From Rubripirellula sp. (GTDB lineage: Bacteria; Planctomycetota; Planctomycetia; Pirellulales; Pirellulaceae), in NCBI GenBank assembly GCA_012270385.1, contig JAAXIK010000486.1, forward strand, positions 52,063-116,062: 64,000 nucleotides of DNA, written 5' to 3'. Below the pieces are notes generated by a model. The model had not been told where the DNA came from and searched no databases. It worked only from the letters and a program-made list of their open reading frames with translations. Position numbers and translations under genes: made by a program. Shown piece after piece: positions 54,001 through 63,555 of this stretch (positions within the stretch are counted from its first letter, which is position 1; each line of letters begins with the position of its first letter).

Positions 54001-56272
54001 CATCAGCGATCCATCGCCTCAGAATGCTGTGATTGGGATCACCCTGAGACATCAAGACACCACCCTGATGCGGAGTCATACCCATGGGTTTTCTGAGCAT
54101 CAGTGAGGCATCCGGTGCAGCAGCATTGATGCGTCTGCCCGCCAAGTCGTCGGTAAGAGCTCGAAGGTCGAAGACTGCATCGTAACCGCGTAGCGAAAGC
54201 TTAAAACCCGCCTTGCCTTTCTGTGCTCCATGGCAAGTCCCCTGGTTACATCCAAGTCGACTGAGCACGGGGTTTACATCGCGAAGGTAGTCTACTGCTC
54301 CAATCTTAGGCGTGTCGCCGGAGATATTCTTAGCAGTCACGGGTATCGAAGCTCTACTGTCCCCAATGCTAATTTGGATTTCACCTGCACCATCTGATGA
54401 TGCTCTTAACAAACCACTCGTCTCCATGTGCAACCATTCTGGTAAGGTCACAGTCGAGAGTCTCGTGATATCCGTTGTAGAACCATCCTTGAGTCGACCT
54501 GAAATAATCAGTTGTGCATAGTCGTAGGGCGATTGCAAAACAAGGTTTGCGGGTTCAACCATGATCTCCGTTAAGGAACTCAGATCGAAGCTGTTTTGAT
54601 TACTGGTGTTCGATCGAATAGCCTCATTTTTCAATCGACTCCATTGTTCCGCATCAAATGCCAATTTCTCGACTGCGGATGCGGTTAATTGATCTTTGAG
54701 ATCGAATTCAGCGGCCAGCGACCCATCCATTGCGATACGTCGTAATACGCCATCGTCAGCCGCAGTGACCAGTGAATCATCAGGCATAAAATCGATGGAG
54801 TAAACAGCTCCAGAAGGGATGGAATATTTCATCACTTCATTTACTTTTCCACCTTGGTATTCCTCGAGCTTCTTTTTTTCGTCAGCATTTCGATCCTGAA
54901 CTCGCTTCGCTTGGATCTTCTTGATTTGCTCTTCAAGTTCTCCAGAGAAATCATATTTCCAGATACGGACTTCACTTTGACCATTCAGCGTTGATGCTGC
55001 AGCAAGCAGTGTTGCATCGTGATTCAAAGCGACACTGAAGATACGACCAGGCATCTCCGGCATTCGACGGATGAGGTTTGCATCGTCTCCAATTTTTCTG
55101 GCCGTGATACGGAAGATCCGATATACCTTCGCTATGCCGTCTGCTCCACCGACGAAGATCTCGTTTCTCTCTGGATGAGCTATAACGCTACTCAAACCAC
55201 CTGATAAAGCCCCCGGTGTGATGGAGGTGATGTTATCAATAAAGCGTTCCGTGGCTACTTCGGTGAGCTTGCATGACATGTCGCGAGCGACACTGATCAC
55301 ATGCGTGCTATCGGGAGTGAACGTTGTGTCGCGAACCCAATCTTCGTGCGCACCCTGAAAAAGGACTTGCTCACCGGTGGTTGAGTCAACCGCGCGGACC
55401 ACATTGTCGGTTGCACCGAATGCAATCTTGCTACCATCTGGTGACCAACTGCCTCCGGATAGTGTGTCATAGGTGACCATTTGAGAGAGATCGAGACTGC
55501 TCGATGCTATGTCCCAGATCTGTAATTCACCTCGCTCGCCAGGTGTTCCACCCAGCGCAGCCACTTTGGAACCGTCTGGAGAAAAACTGACAGTGTTAAT
55601 CCGTGGACTCAGTCCTATTAACCGTGTCTGTATCTGACCATTGTCAGCGTTTAGTAATAGGATTTCGTGATTACCGGCAATGGCAATGAGTTTACCATCC
55701 GGCGATGTGTCGATTGAGGGGACCGCTGGTGCACTCACATATGGTGGAGGATCATCACGTGTGTAAGTTTTTCCCTTTGATGGGGAGTCATTGATAGCAC
55801 CTTCAGCTATCCACCTACGAACCAAATCAATTTCAATTTTGCTCAGAGCTGGAAATGGTTCGTTTGGCATTTCAGCATGACCATCAATAGGGGTGATCTG
55901 CTCTACCAGATAACTGTCATCAGGTTGGCCAGGTACAATCGCTGGAATCTCTGATTCCCCGCCTCGCAGCAATTCATCAAAATTCGTCATTACATAGGAG
56001 CCGAGTTGCTTTGCCCCTTGGTGGCAACCGTAACAGTGGCGACTAAAGATAGGATCAATATCTTGATGAAAACTGACGGTATCGGGATTCGAATCGGTCG
56101 CATTAGCTGGCGTTTCATCACCATTAGTTGTGCTGTAGGGATTATTTTCTAAAAGCGGTACTACGATTAGCAGAACACATCCGAAAATAAATCGAGAGGC
56201 GCATTGCATCTGATAACTACTCAACGAATAGAGGGGTTGATTCGGCCCAATCCTGCGATTCTCTCTCAACAT
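51032..56272 (-). CDS. PSCyt1 + WD40 + Ig-like + DUF1549/DUF1553 giant secreted protein
   Basis: 1746 aa; [14 protein letters not shown], WD-like repeats, [64 protein letters not shown]. Confidence 0.9.
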   Translation of the reverse strand: [1746 protein letters not shown]

Positions 56273-56586
56273 CTCCGAGACAGATGTGAGTGCGGTGGCA
56301 AAGATGGATAAGGAAAAATAAAGTTGGGATCGATGTGTCTACTCTAACGACATCCATGATGTAATTAGGTTCCACTCTGAACACATGGTAACCCGTGGAA
56401 GTTCGGCAAACGTAAACAGCTTTACGGGTGCTATTGTTCCCTTAAATAAAAGATAATGCCGAGTTGCGGCGTGGTCAATCGAATATACGATTCTTGGTGC
56501 ATGCTTTTGGATCAGACGATTGATCTTTGGAAATCGCGTTAGAAAGAGTTAGTCTTTAGAAAAACCTGAATGTTCGCGGAGGTGAT

Positions 56587-57909
56587 GTGCTCTCTTTTTG
56601 GATTGATTTACCGGAATCGCTGCAACAAGCTCTGATCTTCCTGCTCGGACTGGTGGGTGGCACGCTCGCTAATTACGTGATTTATCGCTTCGCATATTTT
56701 AATCCGCGACGTATTAGCCCGTGGGGACTGCCTCCAGAGGATTCAAATCGAAACGGATTTGATCGTATTCCCGTTGTAGGTTGGTTGCTGCTGCGTAGAG
56801 AATCGAATCTTCATGGTCGAGGTTTTTGGATTCGACCCTTGCTCATTGAAGCAATCCTTCCGTTTGGGCTGCTGTGGCTTTATCAATTTGAGGTGGCGGA
56901 TCGCGGTTTGTGGCCTTTGCAATTGCAGAAAGCAGAACTACTCGGTGGCTACTCCAGCATGGGTGTCGATTTATTTTTCACTCATGCCTTGCTTTTGGTG
57001 CTGATGACCGCTGCCACGTTTATTGACTTCGACGAGCGAACGATCCCGGATATCATCACCATACCTGGTACATGTCTCGGACTTCTTGCAGCCACGCTTT
57101 CGGTCCAGGTTTTCATGCCAACCACCTTATTCATCGAGGGTATACCTTTTGGTGGTCCAACGACCTTTGATTCGCCATGGTCCCTGCTGAAGGAACCTAC
57201 TGACAAAGCCCTCCATGCTGATCAGGAGAGTAGGAAAACTTCATTATTGATCGCACTTGCAATCTGGAGTGCTTGGTGTTTCGCTCTAGCTGATAGGAGA
57301 TGGAGTTCGGCCTTGTTCAGGCGAAGAGGTTTCACGCGTGCGATGAAACATTTTATCAATGGCATCTTTCATTATGGTTTTTGGAAGGTGCTACTGTCTT
57401 TGTGGCTGATCGGAAGTTTTTCAATCCTGGTGATTTGGAGTATTGATGGACCTCAATGGCAGGGTTTACTCACTGGGTTGTATGGACTCGCGGTGGGAGG
57501 TGGCGTTGTCTGGTTAATCCGGATTATTGCTACTTGGGCTTTAGATGTGGAAGCGATGGGTTTCGGTGATGTCACATTGATGGCAATGATTGGATCAATG
57601 ATAGGTTGGCAAGCAGCCCTGATCGCTTTTTTCCTGTCTCCATTTGCCGCGATCTTTATCGTTCTTGGAAGGTACGTAATCACTCGGGACGCTTACACGC
57701 CTTTTGGTCCTTATCTTTGTGCGGGTGCACTGATGACGATTATCGGCTGGGATCGATTCTATCGACTCTGGCTTATGGATAACCTTCTCTTTCTTGGCCC
57801 ATTGCTCCTATGGTTTTCTTTCGCCATGTTGGCACTGATGGCGGTCATGCTCATGGTATGGCGGCAGATTAAGATGCGAATTTTTGCATCCCAAGAAGAG
57901 ATGGAGTAG
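56587..57909 (+). CDS. A24-type prepilin peptidase-like membrane protein
   Basis: Multi-TM; TFIDFDERTIPDIITIPG and EAMGFGDVTLMAMIGSMIGWQAAL carry the two aspartates. Confidence 0.8.
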   Translation: MLSFWIDLPESLQQALIFLLGLVGGTLANYVIYRFAYFNPRRISPWGLPPEDSNRNGFDRIPVVGWLLLRRESNLHGRGFWIRPLLIEAILPFGLLWLYQFEVADRGLWPLQLQKAELLGGYSSMGVDLFFTHALLLVLMTAATFIDFDERTIPDIITIPGTCLGLLAATLSVQVFMPTTLFIEGIPFGGPTTFDSPWSLLKEPTDKALHADQESRKTSLLIALAIWSAWCFALADRRWSSALFRRRGFTRAMKHFINGIFHYGFWKVLLSLWLIGSFSILVIWSIDGPQWQGLLTGLYGLAVGGGVVWLIRIIATWALDVEAMGFGDVTLMAMIGSMIGWQAALIAFFLSPFAAIFIVLGRYVITRDAYTPFGPYLCAGALMTIIGWDRFYRLWLMDNLLFLGPLLLWFSFAMLALMAVMLMVWRQIKMRIFASQEEME

Positions 57910-57930
57910 GTGCAGAACTGCTTCCTCTCA

Positions 57931-58560
57931 CTACTCTGTTTGCGTTGAAGAAGGTTGGAGAATTCGATCAGGGAAGATTGAGAAACCTGCCAGAATTGCG
58001 GGACTGAAAGGATCTATGTACTGCGAAGCGAGGTTCTGGATCTTTCTTTGTGGAATCAGAACACCTTCGAACTCACTCACGTGCGACCTTCTTGGTACAA
58101 GGAAATAGTCAATGTCCTCGTATGCTTCCATTTCGTAATACTCACATTTGACGTAGCGAAGCTCATCTCGATAAGTGAGTTGATGGATCTGAACGGGTAT
58201 CATGCGTACCTTTTGAGCCTCAAGCCATTTGTCCGATCTGTCCATGTTTTTGCTCGCTAATGCCGGACGCCAAACTGTGTAATTTTCCTGGCGATAAGCG
58301 GTTTCACTCAGGGGTACGGCGACTCGGACTCTCCGCAGTTCTAATCGCTCTTTCAGAACTGGTCGGTATTTGGTCACTTTTCTTGGGAGATAGAGAGTTT
58401 CCTGTTGCTGGCGATACCGTTTGACTTTTCGAGTGAGCGGACCCGAGAGAAAACTTTGTAGGTGAGTGGATATCTGTTCTCCGGCAGGTGCGTCGGCGAA
58501 GGATTCACCTGAAATCAAAACACAGCATGTCAACGATGCGAGGAGGGTTTTGGAGAACAT
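57931..58560 (-). CDS. Hypothetical secreted protein, Arg/Tyr-rich
   Basis: Signal peptide MFSKTLLASLTCCVLISGESFADA; repeated basic/aromatic strands LYLPRKVTKYRPVLKERLELRRVRVAVPLSETAYRQENYTVWRP. Confidence 0.65.
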   Translation of the reverse strand: MFSKTLLASLTCCVLISGESFADAPAGEQISTHLQSFLSGPLTRKVKRYRQQQETLYLPRKVTKYRPVLKERLELRRVRVAVPLSETAYRQENYTVWRPALASKNMDRSDKWLEAQKVRMIPVQIHQLTYRDELRYVKCEYYEMEAYEDIDYFLVPRRSHVSEFEGVLIPQRKIQNLASQYIDPFSPAILAGFSIFPDRILQPSSTQTE

Positions 58561-58919
58561 GCTTTACTGGATCGGTGTTAAATAAAGTGGATGATGAGGA
58601 AGTCGTGCCAGCAGGATGAGCCAAGACTACTACAGTTCATGAAAAGCTTTCTGCCAAAACTGGATGACCCTAGGCGACCCAAAGATCACAGCGGCTGAGC
58701 GAATTCGCAGTGAGGGCGGCAGCAATCTTAAACCTCGGCTCAGTTCTAGGGTAAGCCTTTCGCTTGAGATTGCCAGTGAAGTCGGGCTAGAAAAAACAAA
58801 AGAGATCCGCAGCCATGTCAAAGCTGCTTCGATGAACTGAGGTCTGAGATAGTCAGCTTGGCGGAAAAATGTCTTGAGAGTTCAACTTTTCCGATTAGCG
58901 AAGATTACGGGCAACTCGT

Positions 58920-59642
58920 CTAAGCAACCTGTAGTTTGGCGGTCTCCGAATTTAGCTCTCCATCTTGCATGCGATAGCAGGTGTCAGAATTCTTTGCGAT
59001 CGCATCGTCATGAGTGATCATCAGAATGGTAAGCCCATCATCCTGATTGAATGTATTCAGTAACGAGAGGATTTCCTGTCCGGTATCGGTATCAAGGTTC
59101 CCCGTCGGTTCATCGGCCAGTAGCAGAGATGGATTGGCCATTAAAGAGCGAGCGATTGCTGCTCGCTGCATTTCTCCGCCGCTCATTTCACTCGGCTTAT
59201 GAGTTGCGCGGTGCAGTAGTCCCACACGATCTAGCATCTCCTCAGCACGCCGTTTTGCAGCTTTTCGATGGTTGAAGAAGTGGAGCACGCTTTGGCTAAT
59301 CATTAAAGGTGCCAGAACATTCTCCATGGCGGTAAGCTCGGGGAGCAGGTGGTAAAACTGAAAGATGATCCCGAGGTTCTGATTTCGGTATGCGTCACGG
59401 CGGCTTCGACTGGCATTGTCAATCCGCTCGCCAGCAAAATGGATTTGTCCGTCATCCGGGTAATCCAATGCAGCAAGTAGATGCATCAGGGTGCTTTTCC
59501 CGCTTCCACTTCGACCCACAAGCGATGTGATCAGACCTCTCTGGACTTGGAGATTCACACCTCGAAGTACCGGGACTTCGATTCGATCCTTGTGGTAACT
59601 TTTTTTCAGCTGGCATGCCTCAAGGACGATCTCTGAATTCAT
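58920..59642 (-). CDS. ABC transporter ATP-binding protein, LolD/MacB type
   Basis: VGRSGSGKSTLMHLLAALD, SGGEMQRAAIARSLMANPSLLLADEPTGNLD. Start Met MNSEIVLEACQL at 59642. Confidence 0.92.
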   Translation of the reverse strand: MNSEIVLEACQLKKSYHKDRIEVPVLRGVNLQVQRGLITSLVGRSGSGKSTLMHLLAALDYPDDGQIHFAGERIDNASRSRRDAYRNQNLGIIFQFYHLLPELTAMENVLAPLMISQSVLHFFNHRKAAKRRAEEMLDRVGLLHRATHKPSEMSGGEMQRAAIARSLMANPSLLLADEPTGNLDTDTGQEILSLLNTFNQDDGLTILMITHDDAIAKNSDTCYRMQDGELNSETAKLQVA

Positions 59643-59792
59643 TTTTGAGTATTGGGTTGTATGGGGTCTCGGTCGTTCACGATCAGCAAAAGTGTTTTGA
59701 TCGATTTTTCTCGGGCCAACAGAGGGAAAAGGGTTTACTACTTTGCATGGGGAGCAGGCGAATCGGCGGTTGCTCACAGCCAGATTTTGATT

Positions 59793-61337
59793 CTATTCAA
59801 ACCTTAGTGCATTCACCGGATGCATTCGGGCGGCACGAAGTGCCGGCAATACACTTGCAATCACAGCGATGCCCATCGCACCCAGCATGACCCATGTGAG
59901 GGTAAAAGGATCAATAATGGTGGGGATCTCATTGAAGTAATAAACCGTTGGGTCGAATACTTCTTGTCCCGTGATGGTTTCAATGACGCCAGCAATCTCA
60001 TTGATGTTTTGAACAAAGATGAGCCCCCCAACCAATCCAGCACCGCTACCGACAAAGCCGAGTAACAGACCGTAGCTCAGAAAGATACTCATCACACCCT
60101 TTCCTGATGCACCGAGCGCTTTGAGTGTTCCAATATCCCTAGTCTTCTCCACCACAATCATGAAAAAGGTAGCCAAGATTCCAAAGCCAGCGACGGCAAT
60201 GATTAGGAAAAGAAGAATATTAAGAATGGTTGTTTCAAGTCGAACTGCAGCAAGGAGCGGTCCTTGCATATCTCGCCATGTTTGAATGTTGTAAGCGTAG
60301 ATGTCTGCTGGAAAACGACGTCTTAGTGCATCACGCACTGCGTTGAGATCCGCACCCTCTTTGAGTTTCAATTGAATCGTTGTGACGCTTTTCACTCCAG
60401 AAGCGGGATCGATCATGCCGCGAAATTCTTGCAGTTGATCCAGTCGGCAAAATGCAAATGTGCTGTCGTATTCACTCATCCCAGATTCATAGAGATCGAC
60501 AACTGTAAACTTTTGGTTGATGACTTTGGCATTATCCGATGCGTTAGGGAACATCATTCGGACATCATCGCCAGGTCGACAATAGTAGTGATCTTGAACT
60601 TCGTTATTGGCATCGCGGAATCGTGTTGTGCAAGTTGAGATTCCAAGAACGATCCCCGGGAACTGTTCGACACTCGGGTCAAACTCTTGCGCTACGTCGC
60701 AATCCGTAGTCTCAGAGAACAGCTCTGATGGGGCGGCGATCTGGAAACTCGGTTGGTTACCTTGGACTGGTTTCTCTTGACTACCAAATACCGCATTTCG
60801 CTTCTGCCGCTCTTCTTCCAAGGCTTTTTCGTAAGCGGCTTTGGCACGCCGATAGTCCCAACCTGAAGTTGGGAATTGTTTTCGTCCCGGAGCGTATCCT
60901 CCGTCCCGTAGGCTGAAGCTCACTTGTTTTTGGTTATCAGGGTGCAGGAGGTAACGACCAAATTGGCTCACTTGGTCGTAAGTTGAGGCATCAAGACCCA
61001 CAAAGTTAACATGCCGTGTGATCAGTTGACCATTAAAGTCAATCCCGAGCATTGCGGGAACGTGAACGCTAGCGGAGTGGCCCGCAACGTCCTCGCCCAC
61101 CACTTCCATGATTTGGTCAATGTGTGCTTCTGGGTCTGGCATTCCTTTGGAAAGATGACATTCAATGAGGATGTCCGATGCCAAACCATGTAAGCGCTCG
61201 TGCATCTCTGCAGAAAACCCTGCCATCACGCTGTTAACAACGATCAGAGTCGCTACCCCCAAAGTCACACTGATTATCGATGCTAAAGCGATATATCGTG
61301 TTCGGAGATAACGAAAACAAAGCAGCCAGCGATACAT
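59793..61337 (-). CDS. LolC/LolE-like ABC transporter permease
   Basis: FRYLRTRYIALASIISVTLGVATLIVVNSVMAGF; EKTRDIGTLKALGASGKGVMSIFLSYGLLLG; C-terminal TM then PALRAARMHPVNALRFE. Confidence 0.88.
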   Translation of the reverse strand: MYRWLLCFRYLRTRYIALASIISVTLGVATLIVVNSVMAGFSAEMHERLHGLASDILIECHLSKGMPDPEAHIDQIMEVVGEDVAGHSASVHVPAMLGIDFNGQLITRHVNFVGLDASTYDQVSQFGRYLLHPDNQKQVSFSLRDGGYAPGRKQFPTSGWDYRRAKAAYEKALEEERQKRNAVFGSQEKPVQGNQPSFQIAAPSELFSETTDCDVAQEFDPSVEQFPGIVLGISTCTTRFRDANNEVQDHYYCRPGDDVRMMFPNASDNAKVINQKFTVVDLYESGMSEYDSTFAFCRLDQLQEFRGMIDPASGVKSVTTIQLKLKEGADLNAVRDALRRRFPADIYAYNIQTWRDMQGPLLAAVRLETTILNILLFLIIAVAGFGILATFFMIVVEKTRDIGTLKALGASGKGVMSIFLSYGLLLGFVGSGAGLVGGLIFVQNINEIAGVIETITGQEVFDPTVYYFNEIPTIIDPFTLTWVMLGAMGIAVIASVLPALRAARMHPVNALRFE

Positions 61338-61640
61338 AGAGCAGTCCTTCGCAAAAACTGTGAACCTTCGTCACAGTAAGATAATTTCCAAGATGAGAGT
61401 CTAGGAAACTGCGTGAATCAGCGTAAACGGCACTTTTTCATTCGGATCGGTGTTTTTAGGTATCCCCAATACAGCTGTGTCATTCTTATCCATTGCTAAG
61501 TCACTCAGCAATAAAGTGACTCCACAAGGTGACGGACTACACAGAGATTGCGAGCAATTACGTGGATCACTCAGTCGTGAGGGATAGAGCCGCGTTCACG
61601 AATATTGATGGATGAGGCTTATATTCCTGATGACTCCGCG

Positions 61641-63230
61641 TCATGATTCCGGGCGTTGCAGTGGGAACAGGATGATATCTCGAATGGACTTTTTCCCGGT
61701 CAAAAGCATTACAAGTCGGTCAATGCCCAGGCCTAAGCCACCTGCCGGTGGCATGGCATAGCGGAGAGCACGAATGAAGTCGTTATCCATTTTTGCCATC
61801 GATTCCTCTTCATCGAGGCCTTCCAATTGTGTTTCAAAAAGTTCTTGCTGAAGGTCCGGATCGTTCAACTCCGTGTAGGCATTGGCAATCTCCATACCCA
61901 AAACAAACAGCTCGAAACGCTCAGCGATTTCTGGCTTATCTTTTTTTCGTTTCGTAAGCGGGCAAATGCTTGCCGGATAGTCAATGACGAAGATGGGCCC
62001 GTGCAGTGAATCTTCCACTTTTTCCTCGAAGATCTCATTGCGAATGACATCCAAGTGCCGGTCTTCCGTTTTTAGTTTTAGCTGCTTGGCTAATTGAACC
62101 ACTGCTGCTTCATCATCCGAACTAACCCCTGTAGCCTCCTCAAATAGTTCAGCGTAGGTTGCTCTTTTGAAGGGTGGCGTGAAGTCCACTCGGTGTCCAT
62201 CGTATTCCCGAACATAACCACCACCGATTGCTTCGATGGCTTCCACAATGATCTGTTCAGTCAGATCCATCATGGAGTGATAATCTCCATAGGCTTGATA
62301 ACATTCCAGCATGGTGAATTCAGGGTTGTGTTTGGGGCTGATGCCTTCATTCCGGTAGACCCTACCTAATTCATAGACCCGCTCCATCCCGCCGACCATC
62401 AAGCGTTTGAGATGTAACTCCAACGCAATTCGCATCGTTAGTGGCATATCGAGTGCATTGTGATGAGTGGCGAAGGGTCGTGCTGCTGCGCCCCCAGCGA
62501 CGGTATGGAGAGTCGGTCCCTCCACTTCACAAAATCCCTGACTATCTAGAGTCTTTCTGACCGATTTTACGATTTTGGTTCGATCAAGAAATGTCTCAAC
62601 CACACCCTCATTGAAAGCGAGGTCGGCATAACGCATTCGCTGCCTTAGGTCTTGGTTGGTGAGCCCCGCATGTTTGTCCGGTGGTGGTTCCAGCATCTTC
62701 GTGTGAAAGGTTAGCTTTTCTGCGAAGACTGTCAGTTCCCCGGTTAATGTGCGACCCAAGCGTCCTTCTGCCGCAACCAAATCACCAAGATCAAAGAGCT
62801 TTGCCAAATCAAAATCTTCAGCGCCCACCTGTTTCTTGCCGACAAAAATCTGAATCTCACCCGTCCAATCTTTCAAGGTCAAGAAAATGAGTTTCCCTTG
62901 ACCGCGAGAGAGCATGATTCTCCCCGCTACTCTTACCGTGGGACCTTTTTCAGCACCCGGTCCATTTTCGGATTTCCACTGACGGTAATCCAAATCGGGA
63001 TCATCAAAACTGGGTAACTCAACACGAGTGCCATCCTCTTTTTCCCAATAGACCTCCGATGCTAAATCCTTGCAGTGGCCCATCATGGTCCGATTGTCGT
63101 AACGACTTCCAAACGGATCGATGCCTAGGGCAGCAATCTGACGCATCTTCTCACGTCGTGCGATTCGAGGATCTTTGGTATCCGCATCGGCAGGCGAGTC
63201 AGCGGCAGGTTCGGGTGCATGTTGATTCAT
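61641..63230 (-). CDS. lysS: Lysyl-tRNA synthetase, class II
   Basis: TKDPRIARREKMRQIAALGIDPFG, FLDRTKIVKSVRKTLDSQGFCEVEGPTLH, GLGLGIDRLVMLLTGKKSIRDIILFPLQRPE. Confidence 0.96.
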   Translation of the reverse strand: MNQHAPEPAADSPADADTKDPRIARREKMRQIAALGIDPFGSRYDNRTMMGHCKDLASEVYWEKEDGTRVELPSFDDPDLDYRQWKSENGPGAEKGPTVRVAGRIMLSRGQGKLIFLTLKDWTGEIQIFVGKKQVGAEDFDLAKLFDLGDLVAAEGRLGRTLTGELTVFAEKLTFHTKMLEPPPDKHAGLTNQDLRQRMRYADLAFNEGVVETFLDRTKIVKSVRKTLDSQGFCEVEGPTLHTVAGGAAARPFATHHNALDMPLTMRIALELHLKRLMVGGMERVYELGRVYRNEGISPKHNPEFTMLECYQAYGDYHSMMDLTEQIIVEAIEAIGGGYVREYDGHRVDFTPPFKRATYAELFEEATGVSSDDEAAVVQLAKQLKLKTEDRHLDVIRNEIFEEKVEDSLHGPIFVIDYPASICPLTKRKKDKPEIAERFELFVLGMEIANAYTELNDPDLQQELFETQLEGLDEEESMAKMDNDFIRALRYAMPPAGGLGLGIDRLVMLLTGKKSIRDIILFPLQRPES

Positions 63231-63555
63231 TTGCGGTGACTTCTTTTTCGCTCTCTAGAAACTCCAGTGGAGATGGGAATGATCACCAGCGCAGACGGTG
63301 GTTTTCACAAGCTTCCTGTCGGCTAGCGTCATTTTGGTATTCCCTGTTTTCTCGACTGACCGGCCAAATTGTCCGCTTGAATCATCGATTTGGCAACCGG
63401 CTGTGCCTTGAAACCCCAATCCACCGTTGTGCAGCTGGTGGTTAGAGATCTAGACGCTAGTCTTGCGAATTGTCTAACACCGTTTACCTACGTGGATGAG
63501 AAAACAGTTTCTCTGAAGCCAATTTCAACCGAGAGCTGCACGAAGGAATTGTGGT

